The notes under the pieces are model-generated. The model was given only the letters and a program-made list of their open reading frames with translations. It ran no database searches and was not told where the DNA came from. Positions 47,536-58,959 of a stretch of DNA of 64,000 nt are shown here, piece after piece. Origin of the DNA: Clavelina lepadiformis (taxonomy: Eukaryota; Chordata; Ascidiacea; Aplousobranchia; Clavelinidae). The stretch is from NCBI RefSeq assembly GCF_947623445.1, contig NC_135241.1, forward strand, positions 4,404,501-4,468,500, given 5' to 3'. Position numbers and translations under genes: made by a program. Every line of letters starts with the position of its first letter. Positions within the stretch are counted from its first letter, which is position 1.

Positions 47536-47757
47536 TTACTGGTAGTACAGTTCCAAATTCATACCGTCATGAATTTCATAATCACCCAATGTGATGTGAT
47601 CCTTAAAGATGGTATACCACTTTTTTAGTATGATTTTGTCTGCTCTGGTACCCGTTTGAGCGGCGACAAGTTTCTTTAGGTCACCAATCGTGTCATCATC
47701 ATTGCATTTTACTCTTACTTTCTTTCCCAAACGATCATTACAAGTTACTTCAATCAT
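47536..47757 (-). CDS. UBL5: Ubiquitin-like protein 5 (Hub1)
   Basis: 73 residues, one exon, full family length. The sequence is almost identical to the human protein: [58 protein letters not shown] and the terminal ELYYQ with the double tyrosine typical of Hub1. It binds spliceosome proteins non-covalently and affects splice-site use. The stop is followed after 103 bp by the SLX1 start on the same strand, with no AATAAA in between, which suggests a shared transcript. Confidence 0.98.
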   Translation of the reverse strand: MIEVTCNDRLGKKVRVKCNDDDTIGDLKKLVAAQTGTRADKIILKKWYTIFKDHITLGDYEIHDGMNLELYYQ

Positions 47758-48178
47758 CCTTGATTTAACAAACTTGCATATTCACAATTATAGCTAAAAA
47801 TAAACGATTATATTGATGTGAAAACAATAAAGGTGTAAAGAACTAGATCCAGCCTAAATGTGATACATAATAATATTCACATGGCTTATTTATGTTTTGT
47901 ACACGTCATAAAAATAATTCACGGTTCAATTTGAAAACTTATGATCACAGCTATGATAAACACAAAGGCCGCATCACACATCAATTGACTGAAATGATGT
48001 CTTTACTACTCCACTTATGTTAGTGTTTAGCATCAATACTATTCCAATCAATAAACAAACGAAAAACAGTAAATATTTCTGTCTTAAAATGATTGAACTG
48101 TTAGAAAATTAGCTGCTATGCCAAATCGAAAAAGCACAAATACAAAATGGAATAATAATCTTCTAAAATAGATTTTGA

Positions 48179-48709
48179 CTACTTCTTTGGCGCTGACTGC
48201 ACCCGGGAAGTGGCATTAGCACGTGAAATATCTGTTTTACCAGTCACACCAGGCTTTGAAGTACTACTTCGTGATTTGCTACTAGCAACACTTCTCACTG
48301 TGGTATTCTTTTTGTCAGTCAACACTGAGGAAGAATTTTTTGATGTTGAATTTGTCTGATTTTCCCTTAAATCACCCTTCGGAGATTTCTGCTTTGAAGG
48401 TTGTTTTGAGACCTTGCTGGATTTAGAAGTGCTATTCAGTGTTGAAGTTGTGTCTTTGTTCCCTGAATTTTGCTCTGACTTTCCTGCAGTATATTTTGAA
48501 TAATGAGAGGCTTTCTTCAAGACATCAAGAGTAGCATTAGGATGGATGCCCATATGCAACAGGTCTAATACAACACGAAACACTTGTGGATCCATCATCA
48601 CTCCTCCATAATAGCAAAGTTCCCATAGTTCTGTTTCTTCTGAACTTAACAGAGTATTTCTTCTGCTACCAACAGATGTTAGCGAAGTTGAAGACATGTT
48701 AAAAACCAA
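48179..48709 (-). CDS. MZT2: Mitotic-spindle organizing protein 2 (MOZART2-like)
   Basis: One exon, 176 residues. The helical MOZART2 domain is at about residues 20-65: SSEETELWELCYYGGVMMD, then VFRVVLDLLHMGIHPNA and VLKKASHY, corresponding to human EEMELYELA...GIDPDVFKILVDLLKLNVAP. The remaining 110 residues are a Ser/Thr/Lys-rich, probably disordered tail with repeated SSTSK-like runs. MZT2 is a small subunit of the gamma-tubulin ring complex at centrosomes. The start is taken at the first ATG (48709); a second in-frame ATG four codons on is also possible. Same strand as UBL5, which begins 421 bp downstream. Confidence 0.85.
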   Translation of the reverse strand: MVFNMSSTSLTSVGSRRNTLLSSEETELWELCYYGGVMMDPQVFRVVLDLLHMGIHPNATLDVLKKASHYSKYTAGKSEQNSGNKDTTSTLNSTSKSSKVSKQPSKQKSPKGDLRENQTNSTSKNSSSVLTDKKNTTVRSVASSKSRSSTSKPGVTGKTDISRANATSRVQSAPKK

Positions 48710-48871
48710 AATCGGACAGTGTGACTACGGACTAAGTAACTTAAAAATTTACCTAGTTTTGAAAACTAGAGTAAAAAATGTATCCTATCATAAACGTAGT
48801 TTTTTACTTATGTTCTTGTTCTTATTTTAAAGCCAATCATTGCCTTAATGAGCTTATTTATCTAAGGTTCG

Positions 48872-49113
48872 GACTGCAGAGTATGGCAGGTTTTACAGAA
48901 ATCTCTTGGGTGCAAAAGCAAAATCCCAGTGTGCGCAATGGCCCAAGAGCCCGCTCGTCCGGCTTTTGTGGTTGGCAAGGTGTGGCCTTATAGCCTGTAA
49001 AAAAAACAGAAAAAATTAGTGCATCTTTTTGCGTACAGATCACTCTTCTGCTGGTGGGCAATACAGTTTCAGCCACAAAAGTCTCAGGTGTTCACCTGCC
49101 ATACTCTGCAGTC
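48872..49113. mobile_element. MITE-like element with 20-bp perfect inverted ends
   Basis: The ends GACTGCAGAGTATGGCAGGT (48872-48891) and its exact reverse complement (49094-49113) enclose 242 bp without coding capacity. A second, inner inverted pair (CTTTTGTGGTTGGC-like and GCCACAAAAG) is present. I cannot find a convincing target duplication, so the superfamily is open. Confidence 0.65.
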
Positions 49114-49192
49114 TGGTGACATAGTGTAACGCCTGCTGCATGAACAAAATTCATCAACGTGCATTCCAAACTTTTTTATCTTCAAGCCCCAT

Positions 49193-49345
49193 TAGAACAA
49201 ACAAAGAAAAGCTGATTGTTGGAAGGCCAATTTATAAAAAATAAATATAGAATTAAAGCTTCAGTGCATGCCATCACGTCAAAAATAGCACCTTTGCACA
49301 CACGATTTCTTTTCAAAAACTGCCGTACTTTCCAGTCGGGGTTTG
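49193..49345 (-). repeat. Dispersed repeat R1, copy 4
   Basis: On the minus strand it shows the longest form of R1: ACTGGAAAGTACGGCAGTTT, GTGTGTGCAAAGGTGC, GACGTGATGGCATGCACTGA, TATAAATTGGCCTTCC and CTTTGTTTGTTCTAAT. Confidence 0.55.
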
Positions 49346-51976
49346 GTGTCAGGTTTAAATATTTGAATTGTCTGGAGCAGTTCTTCATAAAACTTTTTAC
49401 CCTGTAGCTCAGTAAGTTAGCAGTTAGTTATTTCAGTTATATTTAGACTAGAAAAAAATTAAGGTTTTATAAAATTTAAGTTAGCCTAGGCCTAGGTAAA
49501 AACTAAACTGTTAGAATAGCTTCAAAATTATGATTTTTTTTCCTTTGAAATAGTGACAACCTAAAATTATGTTAAACTATAGATACCTACTCTTGCAACA
49601 TACTAGATCCATAATTTTAATCAATTTCTAGCTCAAAATTTATGGAACGCATACATTGCTACAACCAACAGTATGTTTTGAATAAGTAGGCCAAATTATT
49701 AAACCAAGAAATCGCCGAACTTTCTACAAAGAACAAATCTGGCAAATATACTGCATTGTAATTCCAGATATTTTTATCTCTTAACGATAAATTCAAATCA
49801 GTAGAAATAATACATGATTTGCTGTGCATATGCACCTGTCAACTGCTGTGTGCCTGTAAAAATCTACCTCTGCGAGCACACGCGTAATGTGTACAGCTTG
49901 GCGCTCAAAGCAAATATTGGGCAAGGTGCAATGGTGCGCCGAAAAAAATTTAAATTGTGTACTGACCATAACAGTGATAGACTATAATATGGGCAAAATG
50001 TTTGACACGTCCTAAGGTATTGCACCGTATCAAGATTATTTTGAAAAGAATGTATGCTACTACAACCCAACATTAATGTCCTTGTCATACACGAATGCGC
50101 GTAGCCGTATGATATACAAAGACCCACCTTTATTAAGACGTTGGAAATTGAAATGCTTCCCATCTTTACCCACGACATTCAAAGGATACTTTCAGCAACG
50201 GTATAATATTCGAATATTCAACGAAGTTAAAACGGAATATGCCAATAATGCCGCGGATATTAACTTGTTATGTTGATTAACGGAATTGCACGAGATGATG
50301 TAAACTTTTATATAAGTCGAGAACGTAAAATTTTGATCATTGAACTTTTTTGAGACAACAGCTATAGCCTATACTACCGTTTTAGCTTTTGATGTGTACA
50401 ATATGGTTAAGTCACAGCCGACTGAAACTAACATGCAGTGACTAATGAACATGCTAAAACAAATCATCAACCGGACGGTATATCTAGACAGGCGGAAAAC
50501 CTGCACACCCCAGTCTTGTCACAACCGGTGGAGAGCCAAAACATGTCCCCCTTACCCCTTGCCAAAACTTGTTCCCACATGGTGATGTCATACATGTAGA
50601 TTTAATTATCGTTTTTACTCAACAGAAAAAGAACAATAGCCTAACGCAGTTGGCCGAGTTTGGATATTGAATATTTCCTCCCCATTTTTTTAATGGCTGA
50701 ATTTTCGTCAGTTGTTTCTAAAACGCAATAGCTGTAATAGCCTATAAATACGATTGACTCAGACTGCTGAGTACTGTATATTTGTTTGGCTATTGCCTGT
50801 TGGATGAAAGCTCGACCGCTTACCCAGTTATTATGAAGATGTTATTCAAAGTTTCAATTCTCACTTTGGTTCAATAGTCAACATGTCAGTGTATTGCGTT
50901 AATAAACGTTCGCCTTTCTCTCGCAAGCGTTTGATGGCATTACATGTCCGCCTTTCGAGTGATGAAAATCTGGTAGCCCTAGAAAAAGTATATCATGCTG
51001 GTGCACCAAAGTCCATAATACTTTTGTTTAAACACATTCCTTTAATACATACACGTATTGTCGTATTATCATTTCAGTATAAACATAGAAACATTTTTGG
51101 TACCGGTAGCACAAAGATTTAATTGGATGACTTTATCACGTGATGCATCAGATGAGAATGTTGATGTGTTGCGCCCGGAATTGCACCATGTTACGATCAA
51201 GCTGTTGGTATCCACACATTTGTGAATAAGATGCATATACTGTATATGCTTATGCGCTAAAACCCATTTTACTCATAATTCACTGGCGCGTTGGTAGATA
51301 GCCTCCTATTCAACGACGTATGTTGCAGGGTTACTTGTGGAAAAATAAACGTTGTCTATGGCTACGTTCGACGACATGTGATGCAGATACCCTGTTTATT
51401 GTCAGCAACCTTAATTTAGCTTTGATTCTTTGTTCATGAATCTATGTACGCCCTCTGTGCAAATGAATTTAACCTATTGCACGGGAATAATTTGCAAGCC
51501 AAATGCGCAAATACATTTCTATTGTAGTCTGAAAACACTTCGAATAAATAATATCCATTTTTAAATAACATCAAGGAAATTGATCAAAAACATGTAGAAA
51601 AGCTAGTGTTTATTTCCAAACACGTGACACGACAAAAGTGTAAACTTTGCGCATGTATCAAAGCCTTAGCAACGGGTCAGCCAAAGTATACTACATGTTA
51701 AAGTTTAACGTACGGTGTTACCAGAAATGTTTTCGACACTTTGCAAAAAAACACAATCAAAAGTGTTATGGTTTTCACAATTTGAGTACTAAGCAATCAT
51801 GAATGTTAGCCACAAAAATAGAACCAGTGTGCAATGTGATAACAAATTTGCCACCAGTAAATGCCAATGGCACGTTGGGGTGCTGTTGACTGTTACTAAG
51901 TCTTGAATGGTGGTCCACAAAACAATGCACCAGTACACAAAAATACAGTTCATTAAATACATTAATACAATAACAT

Positions 51977-52928
51977 TCACTTTTGATCTCCCGTTCCTGT
52001 CCCATCGTGTGGCTTCATCACGTCAGGTAATTCAGGTGGTGAAGAATAATCAACGATATTTATTGCTTCAACTGTGTCTGTAATATGCAAGTTTGTCCAG
52101 TGTTAAATGTTGATCAAAGCAGGTTAAGAATTCTTTTTCAATTTCAAAAAACAGTTTAATAATCCAATACTGTTAATGCACACTTGCCTAAGTGCTAGCA
52201 CATTCTACTATGTGTTCTTCAAATTTTAATGGACATAATGTGCTGACATAAGCGTGCAAAAGTCTAAAGTTTACATTTGAGATTGTTTACTTAACACCAC
52301 CCTGAGGTGGCGCATGTCATGCATGTCTGTGTGGTTAGAATAAGTATATGTAATTTTCTTATACAGAAGAAGAACAAACCTCCTTCTTTTACGGCTAGTT
52401 TTAAAACAGCCGGTGCTTGTGCTTTTGCTGTTTGTTGTGTATATCCACTGTCAGCTAAAGTCTTGCTGTCGTCAAGCACCTGAAATTATGTCATATTTGA
52501 GCACAAGATCACAAATTTGTATGTTCAATAACATTAAAAGGCAACAGGGATATTATATCCAGCTTATAATTCCAGTTTTATCCTGCATTTTATGTGGGGG
52601 TGGAAAGCTGGCAATTGATTTCAATGAAATTAAAAGAAGCTAACCTGTTCATTTGTGCCATCGTATAAAGCTTGATCGTCCGGTGATATTTTCAAGATTC
52701 CTTGAATAATTTTTTTCAAATCAAGAACTGTGTTGGACTCTTTTGCATCAGCAAAAATTGTGGTTTTGCTTCGTCGAATGGTAAAAAATACTTCCTGTGA
52801 GGCAATCAACAAACCTTTCAGGAAGTATATACTATCTTTGCTATGTATACTGTACAATGACGTCCTTTGTTATTGTTAAACCACATTTTAGCTAAATAAT
52901 TGACACAAAACAATTGAATGCTTACCAT
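51977..52928 (-). CDS. ELOB: Elongin B
   Basis: Ubiquitin-like adaptor that pairs with elongin C in elongin (transcription) and in cullin-2/5 VHL/SOCS-box ligases. Four coding exons: 52926-52928 (the ATG alone, directly followed by GTAAGC), 52645-52794, 52380-52479 and 51977-52077, giving 117 residues (human 118). The product reads [49 protein letters not shown] and ends [18 protein letters not shown], matching the vertebrate protein along its length, including the conserved [10 protein letters not shown] tail. All phases agree. It is on the same strand as CEPT1/CHPT1, which ends 1.8 kb upstream. Confidence 0.95.
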
Positions 52929-54719
52929 GTTCAGGGCACAAAGAAAAAACCAGGGATATCAGCATTCACTTTTAACTAATTTAAATGAAATCTAGAATAA
53001 GAATAAAACAAAAAAAGATCATCATTATTATGACATCAACAATAATTGCGTGGGGTTTTTAATTGCATAAAGGTCAAAGGCCATTATGAGGTAAAGTAAT
53101 GCCACTTGATTTTTGTTATGGTATCACCTATGCGTATAACATCACCAATTGTGTTAACTTTTCATACAACAGCAATTTAACTATTGAAAAGTGGACACAA
53201 ACTGTGATACTATTGGGAAGCGAAGCAACAGAAATGTTATGTAAACAACAAAGAGCTACTAACTGCAATAAAATTGCAACCAGCACATTTTCAGATAGAA
53301 AACATTACAAGCATTGTCAACGGATGCTACTATGGTAACTGTTTCTAAGCAATCATTTCTAAGAAAAACATATTTATACTATTGCCTATTATTGGTATCT
53401 TTGCAGCATTAAATTAACCTGTGCTCAAGTTATAGCAAATTTAACAGAGAAAGTAATTCTGAAACTTTCCGCAAACTTGTACGACAAGTCTTGTAAAACA
53501 CTGACATCATCAACTACATGTACAGTAATAAAATATCAAAAGCACAAAACAACACTATTGAGATGTATTCCGTGTAGAAAAATACACATATTTTAGAAGC
53601 ATACTCAACTGAAAAAGAAAAGTATTAATGAGCCAGTATTAAGTTTGAACAGCAATTTTCCCAAAGTTTTAGCACATGCTGCTTAAATTTTCTTCTGTAT
53701 ATATGACATATATAAAACGTTTTGCTTTAACTTGACTGTGCCAATAGCTAAATATTTAGTAATAACACACTAGGCCTATGCAAATAGTGAACAAAACTCA
53801 GTTTTAAGGTTAAAAACCATGTGGAACTTCTAAACTTGCGAGTACTGACAGTTAAGTAAAACACTAAACCAAGTTTGCCTCAAAAACATTTACTATGTAG
53901 TGAACACATCCACTCTTGCTATCCCTAAAAACTGAAGCAACTAGCAGAATAAAGACATGGTTTATCACTCATTCTATTACCATTTTCAACGCTATAACCC
54001 ACCAGATACTTTACACATGGGTGTTTATTTTATTCGCGTTGAAAAGTATCTAGGCAGGTTATGACATTGGCGGTGAAAAGGGGGACGAGGAAAAACTTTA
54101 TGTTTTTTTGCCAACTGTGTAAGTTATTCGACTATATACTTATATTGCAGACTTCATTTTGATACAAGCTTGCTTCATTGTTGCACTAAACTGTCAGTAC
54201 ATGCTAAAACGGAATGTCAAACTACCACAAGTGATAACCATACTAAATCAAACAAAGCCCTGCATAGTGTGAATAAACTTCACCAATTTTAACTGCTAGA
54301 TGAAAATAAATTATGCATATTCAGTTTCAGTTAGAAACAGCTTGCACGTTAACTATCTTAATAAGTACATTACACCTAACATTTTATAATGTACTATAAC
54401 ACATGTCTGTATATAATTCGACTTGATCCAAATTTTAAGGTATGTCTACCAAAACAGAAATCATTTGGTGTACAAATGCAAAAGCCATACATTTCAGAAT
54501 AGAATTACACATACATTATTATATGTTTGTATATAATTGCAAAATGCCGGCATAAATCCAAACTCGGATTAAACTACAATACTTTATAAGCTATACTGTA
54601 TATATTTCAACAATGAATTCCCTAATCTGCACATGATCTGGCAAACGCAATTTGATGCAAAAATTCGATTATGTCAGAATGCTTTGTTATATTCGGCAGG
54701 GATACAACTTCACATGAAG
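52929..54719. other. Spacer between CEPT1/CHPT1 and elongin B
   Basis: AT-rich, with no exon or transposon recognised; expected to hold the 3' UTR of the phosphotransferase and the elongin B promoter. Confidence 0.5.
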
Positions 54720-55853
54720 TTATTTACACTTTGAAGCATGTTGCCGTGGTTGAAGTGAAAAGATGTATATGTTGAGATGATTTGCTATTTGCTGGTATGT
54801 GCATGAGAGGTACTGCACAAGATCGACTACTGAATGGATAAAGCATACCCAAAGTAAAATGTACTCATTGACCAAAAAACCAAAATACTGATTTAGAAAC
54901 AGCAATAACATGCCTAAGAGAGATGTATCTAGCAGCTGCAATTCACTCCGTGTCATATTTGCCACGATTAGTCGATTTGTCACCTTGGCTGATATAATCC
55001 CAACAAACAGAAGGTATAGTACAGGATGATGCTGACACAAAAAAGTTTTGGATCTTGCAGCAATACTGATTGCAAATGCCATGATAATTCCAATGTTAAA
55101 TCCAGGTGAAAGAACACTGGTATTCGCAATAGTTGCACCATTCTCTCCACAGCCACCGCTTAAAATTATCCTCATAAAACGTGCCATTGCACTTATTGAT
55201 CCGACTACTATGAAAAGTAGTACAAGTAAATGAGCTGGTACATGAATTACCGGTAAAAGGATTTTCCAAACAGTTGGACCAAATAATGCAGTTATCACAA
55301 AAATGAGCATTGTCATCAGTTGCACTTCTGTAACATCAATTTTACCAAATTGGAGAGCACCAGTAACATATGCACACCAGTGTCCATGGTAAAATGTAAC
55401 ATAAGAAATTAAGCATATGGTTGCCATGGCCCAGACATGATTTCCTAACTGCAATGTTATACACACTGCTATTGCTACAAAAACAGTTGAAATTGAGTCA
55501 CATCCATGGTCAAATAGCTCTCCTAAAGGTGTAGATGAATTAGTTCTCCGGGCTTGCTTGCCATCGATTGCATCTAGAGACTGATAGATAAATAGGCCAA
55601 CTGCATTTACCATGTACACCCAGTTAGGAGCAGTTTCAGTTGCTGTTGGACAGTGGAATAGCAGGAAAAATGTACAGAATACATTAATGATGAGGCCTAC
55701 CACAGTGATGGTGTTTGGAGCAACCCATTTAGGAAAGTATTCCACCAGCCATCTCCAATATACCTGGAAAACTGGCTCAATCAGTGATGTTCCACTTGAA
55801 CTGTATTTGTGAGTTTTCAGTCGTCTTAATTGATCCTCACACAGAACCTCCAT
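54720..55853 (-). CDS. CEPT1: Choline/ethanolamine phosphotransferase (CEPT1/CHPT1 family)
   Basis: One open exon of 377 residues. The last step of the Kennedy pathway: transfers phosphocholine or phosphoethanolamine from the CDP form to diacylglycerol in ER/Golgi membranes. The CDP-alcohol phosphotransferase signature D-G-x2-A-R-x8-G-x3-D-x3-D is complete at residues 97-119 (D97, G98, A101, R102, G111, D115, D119). The N-terminal HKYSSSGTSLIEP and WVAPNTITVVGL blocks are typical of eukaryotic members. About eight to ten hydrophobic membrane segments follow. I cannot separate CEPT1 from CHPT1 by eye, so the symbol is the closer guess within the family. No intron within the coding part. Confidence 0.92.
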   Translation of the reverse strand: MEVLCEDQLRRLKTHKYSSSGTSLIEPVFQVYWRWLVEYFPKWVAPNTITVVGLIINVFCTFFLLFHCPTATETAPNWVYMVNAVGLFIYQSLDAIDGKQARRTNSSTPLGELFDHGCDSISTVFVAIAVCITLQLGNHVWAMATICLISYVTFYHGHWCAYVTGALQFGKIDVTEVQLMTMLIFVITALFGPTVWKILLPVIHVPAHLLVLLFIVVGSISAMARFMRIILSGGCGENGATIANTSVLSPGFNIGIIMAFAISIAARSKTFLCQHHPVLYLLFVGIISAKVTNRLIVANMTRSELQLLDTSLLGMLLLFLNQYFGFLVNEYILLWVCFIHSVVDLVQYLSCTYQQIANHLNIYIFSLQPRQHASKCK

Positions 55854-56093
55854 GAATAATTTTACTTTTTTTGCTCTTCAGCAAGAAAATCAATTTAATT
55901 AACCTGGTAAAAATATAAAATAGGCGAAATTATTAAGTAAAAACAAAGCATAATACCATACAGTAATACAGACTAGTCTGAAAATATCCAAATTCTGAAT
56001 TTAGCTTGTCTTGGGAAACCAACATTACGTTTTAATTCAGATCTGTAAATGGGAGCGTCTATTTCACTGGTTGCCGATTACTGAATTTGGGAA

Positions 56094-56163
56094 AAGTTAC
56101 TTCGGTAAACGGCGGCCAGTAAAGTATACACTTATTTTTCCGGCTGCCATTTACCAAAGTAGG
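56094..56163. repeat. Imperfect hairpin
   Basis: ACTTCGGTAAACGGCGGCCAG and, about 25 bases on, the inverted CCGGCTGCCATTTACCAAAGT pair at about 17 of 21 positions. Confidence 0.6.
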
Positions 56164-56190
56164 ATAATACAAATACAGTAAACACAACTT

Positions 56191-56438
56191 AGGCTAGTCT
56201 GTGAATTGAACTGTATGCTAATTTTCAACTTAAAACGATGTACTAATTTATCCAAATTGTAAATTAACCTAGAACTAATCTTCTCTGACCCAAACTCTCA
56301 CTTCTCATGACTAAAGTACTGCACTAGACTGCGAATTGAAATAAACGCTATTTTTTTCATAAAAAATGTCAATTTTTTCCAAAATGTAAATTAATTCACA
56401 ACTAGCCCTGTCCGACCCTAAGTCTCACCTCTTATGAC
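56191..56438. repeat. Diverged tandem duplication, two ~118-bp units
   Basis: Both units run from a CTAG(T/A)CTG(T/C)GAATTGAA block through AAATTGTAAATTAA / AAATGTAAATTAA to CTCTCACTTCTCATGAC / GTCTCACCTCTTATGAC. They are about 130 bp apart in phase. Confidence 0.65.
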
Positions 56439-56484
56439 AAAATTACATCAAAAATAAATTTGGACAAAAAATGAAGTCAAACAA

Positions 56485-56805
56485 TAGCAAGATTCGAACC
56501 CATAACCTCCAGCAAATGAACCTCATTGTTATCCACTACCAATGTTCCCTCTAATTTTTCACGAGTCTGAGCAAACACACCAACTACCTGAGCGGTCCCT
56601 TGGACCACTGTGAGCAACATCAGACGTGCCACGTGCGCACTGTGGCCATTATTATGCGTTTATTTTATTTTCAATTCAGGTTGGATTTTTTTCTTGTGCG
56701 CAGCACAGATTTTCTGTGCGCGGAGACCGTGTCAGCAGTGCGCATTTGCGCACGCGCGCAGCTTAGAGGGAACATTGGCCACTACACCACTACATTGCTT
56801 TCTTC
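56485..56805 (-). repeat. tRNA-derived repeat interrupted by a hAT MITE
   Basis: On the minus strand, excluding the MITE at 56540-56777, the flanks give TGTAGTGGTGTAGTGG, then ATAACAATGAGG and a B box GGGTTCGAATCTTGC (plus about 56488-56502). This is the A-box/B-box order of a tRNA or tRNA-derived SINE. The MITE sits in the A-box region. Confidence 0.6.
56540..56777. mobile_element. hAT-like MITE with TTCCCTCTAA ends
   Basis: 238 bp with perfect 15-bp inverted ends CAATGTTCCCTCTAA and TTAGAGGGAACATTG. The 8-bp flanks are tccactac (56532-56539) and gccactac (56778-56785), matching at 7 of 8. Interior GC-rich with GTGCGCAGC-type motifs. Confidence 0.9.
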
Positions 56806-58610
56806 CCCTTATCCTAAATTAGAGCGATAAACCTATCAGTAAAAACAAGCCGGTCACCGTATTGTGATTCAGCAACGTAAACGGATACCGGAGAAATAGT
56901 CAATTCGCTTGTAACTAGCCTTTTCATGGTTCTTCAGCATGTTAACTGCAAAGATTTAATAAATACAACTCCTGACCTCATTTGTTTACTTTGCAAACCT
57001 TTCATCAGTCAAGCACACTGCACAAAAGCATGTGCCCTTACTGTGTGTTAACTAGTTAGATGTTGTCCAAAATTAGCTGTTTGTCGTATAACGGCATATG
57101 ATATTCGGAAAACTACCGGTGTACTGGTACTCATTTATGATGTCTTTAGTGAGTTATAAAAAGCAGGAAACATGCAAAAAGCTGAAAGGAACTAAAGAAC
57201 CCTTACCTATTGTTTTTTCCTTGTTTGCTAGACCTACACCAGATGAAAACCCAGAGGATTTTCCACAAACACTAACTGGCAATAAGAAATACTATGCCAG
57301 TGTATGATGGTCATCCAACAAAGCTGTGTGTATAAGGACTGACCAATGACCATGATGCCAAGCATAGAATATTTGGGCTGCATCCACCAAAAACTGATGG
57401 TAAAAGTAAAAAACTTGGTTGGAGCTCACTGCTGGCTCACATGATACAACAATTGTCACCCACATACTCACCCAATTCCCACTCACATCACGTATGGAAA
57501 GAAAGCGTTGTGTACTGGACATGTCTGGTGGGCAACGTAGCTATTTGGCGGACAAATTGGGTCAAAAAGTTACTTTGTAAGCTAAATAATTCCCAAACAA
57601 GAACATCTGGTGCACACTTTTTGTTGCCTACTGGTACACCAATCTTTGAAAATTACGCTGTCAAGTGCACAAAAAAATTTACATTCCATATTGGACTCAC
57701 ATAGCCTACCAAAGTTAGAATGTCCAGTGAATTTTAACAATGACTGCATGGTATGTTCTTAGCACCTCATCTGGTGATTTTGTAGTAAAAAATCTTCGCA
57801 AGAAGCCACAAGCCGATGGCGACGGGAAAAATAAATGATATTAAACATTTTTCAAAACATCTTGCTTTGAAGACGTACTGTATACGGTAGCCTGCGTTAT
57901 ATCATAAAAACTCGGATTTATTTTAGTTTTACATTCCCAAACGAAAAACCAGGATGGGAAGAAGTTCAGCAAGAAGTGATGACGCAATAACTGCTGAGTA
58001 TTAGATCCTGAAATGGAAATTCAAACATCCCTTCATTCTACAAAAGCGGACTTGCCAATTGCAGGTACGCTGAACTGCATTTTTGTCCGGTTTGGGAAAT
58101 ATCTTCCAGTTTTAATTTGTTTTATTTAAAGTTTTATTCTATTCATTTTAGACTAAAGGTTCAGCATACAAATATAACAGTCTATGCCTGACCACTAGCC
58201 AAACAGCCAACCAATTCTGACTTCTGACTCAAAACGACCTTATTGTAGCCATCGTAACTCCAAGTGAAGTTTCTAAAACACTGCTTGAATTATAGACATC
58301 AAATTGTTAATTTAGGAACAGACGTATCACAGAGGGCGGCTGCAAATTACAGTACTCTAATGATTTTCTCGGCGACAAGGCGAGATACATTAATAGTTCA
58401 AGGAAAACAAATCAAACTAAATAGCGGTACAGCAAAAGAACTATAAAAGGTAATGAGTCACTGTAAACAAACGCTCTTTTTTATAGTGGACAATACGCAT
58501 TAAAACTATTGAAAGACGCGAGTCTATGCGGCCAGAAGTAATTATTTTTGATTATGTCAATTCATTGTTTGAATGAACCACCATCTAAGACGCTAAATTA
58601 TAGTCTAGTA

Positions 58611-58959
58611 CAGGGGTGGGCAAACTATATGAACCCGAGAGCCGCTTTGGTTGTTAAATTTTTACTGACGAGCCAAGCCATAATAACTTATGACGTCATA
58701 AATAATTTATGTCGTTTAATTGTTCCATATCTGCATTCCTCAATCGAAAAATATCATTAAATTTGGATAATTAATAACTTGTCATCAATGCTGGCCTAAA
58801 TAAGGAAAAGAAAAAGTGAGAAACGTTCATAAACAGTACTCTTGGACGTCTTGGTAGTCTTTGCAATTTTATTGAAATTTTACGATTCGACTAGAAGAGC
58901 CATAAAAAACATGCCGAAGAGCCGCATGTGGCTCGCGAGCCGCAGTTTGCCCACGTCTG
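58611..58959. mobile_element. hAT MITE (gagccgc family)
   Basis: 349 bp with ends CAGGGGTGGGCAAACT and AGTTTGCCCACGTCTG and a perfect 8-bp duplication gtctagta (58603-58610 and 58960-58967). It shares GAGCCGC motifs with 20293-20608, 43522-43982 and 44031-44304. Confidence 0.94.

Larger units (their letters stand above)
48710..51976. other. Intergenic between elongin B and MZT2
   Basis: No coding exon recognised. It holds the 20-bp inverted-repeat element at 48872-49113 and a reverse copy of R1 at 49193-49345. The rest is unremarkable AT-rich sequence. Confidence 0.45.

Noticed and set aside
49400-49430. CTGTAGCTCAGTAAGTTAGCA as a tRNA start
   Set aside because: No B box or pairing acceptor arm follows.
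57098-57307. Open frame ending RPTPDENPEDFPQTLTG...
   Set aside because: Looked slightly protein-like, but I found no splice partners or known motif; too weak to call.
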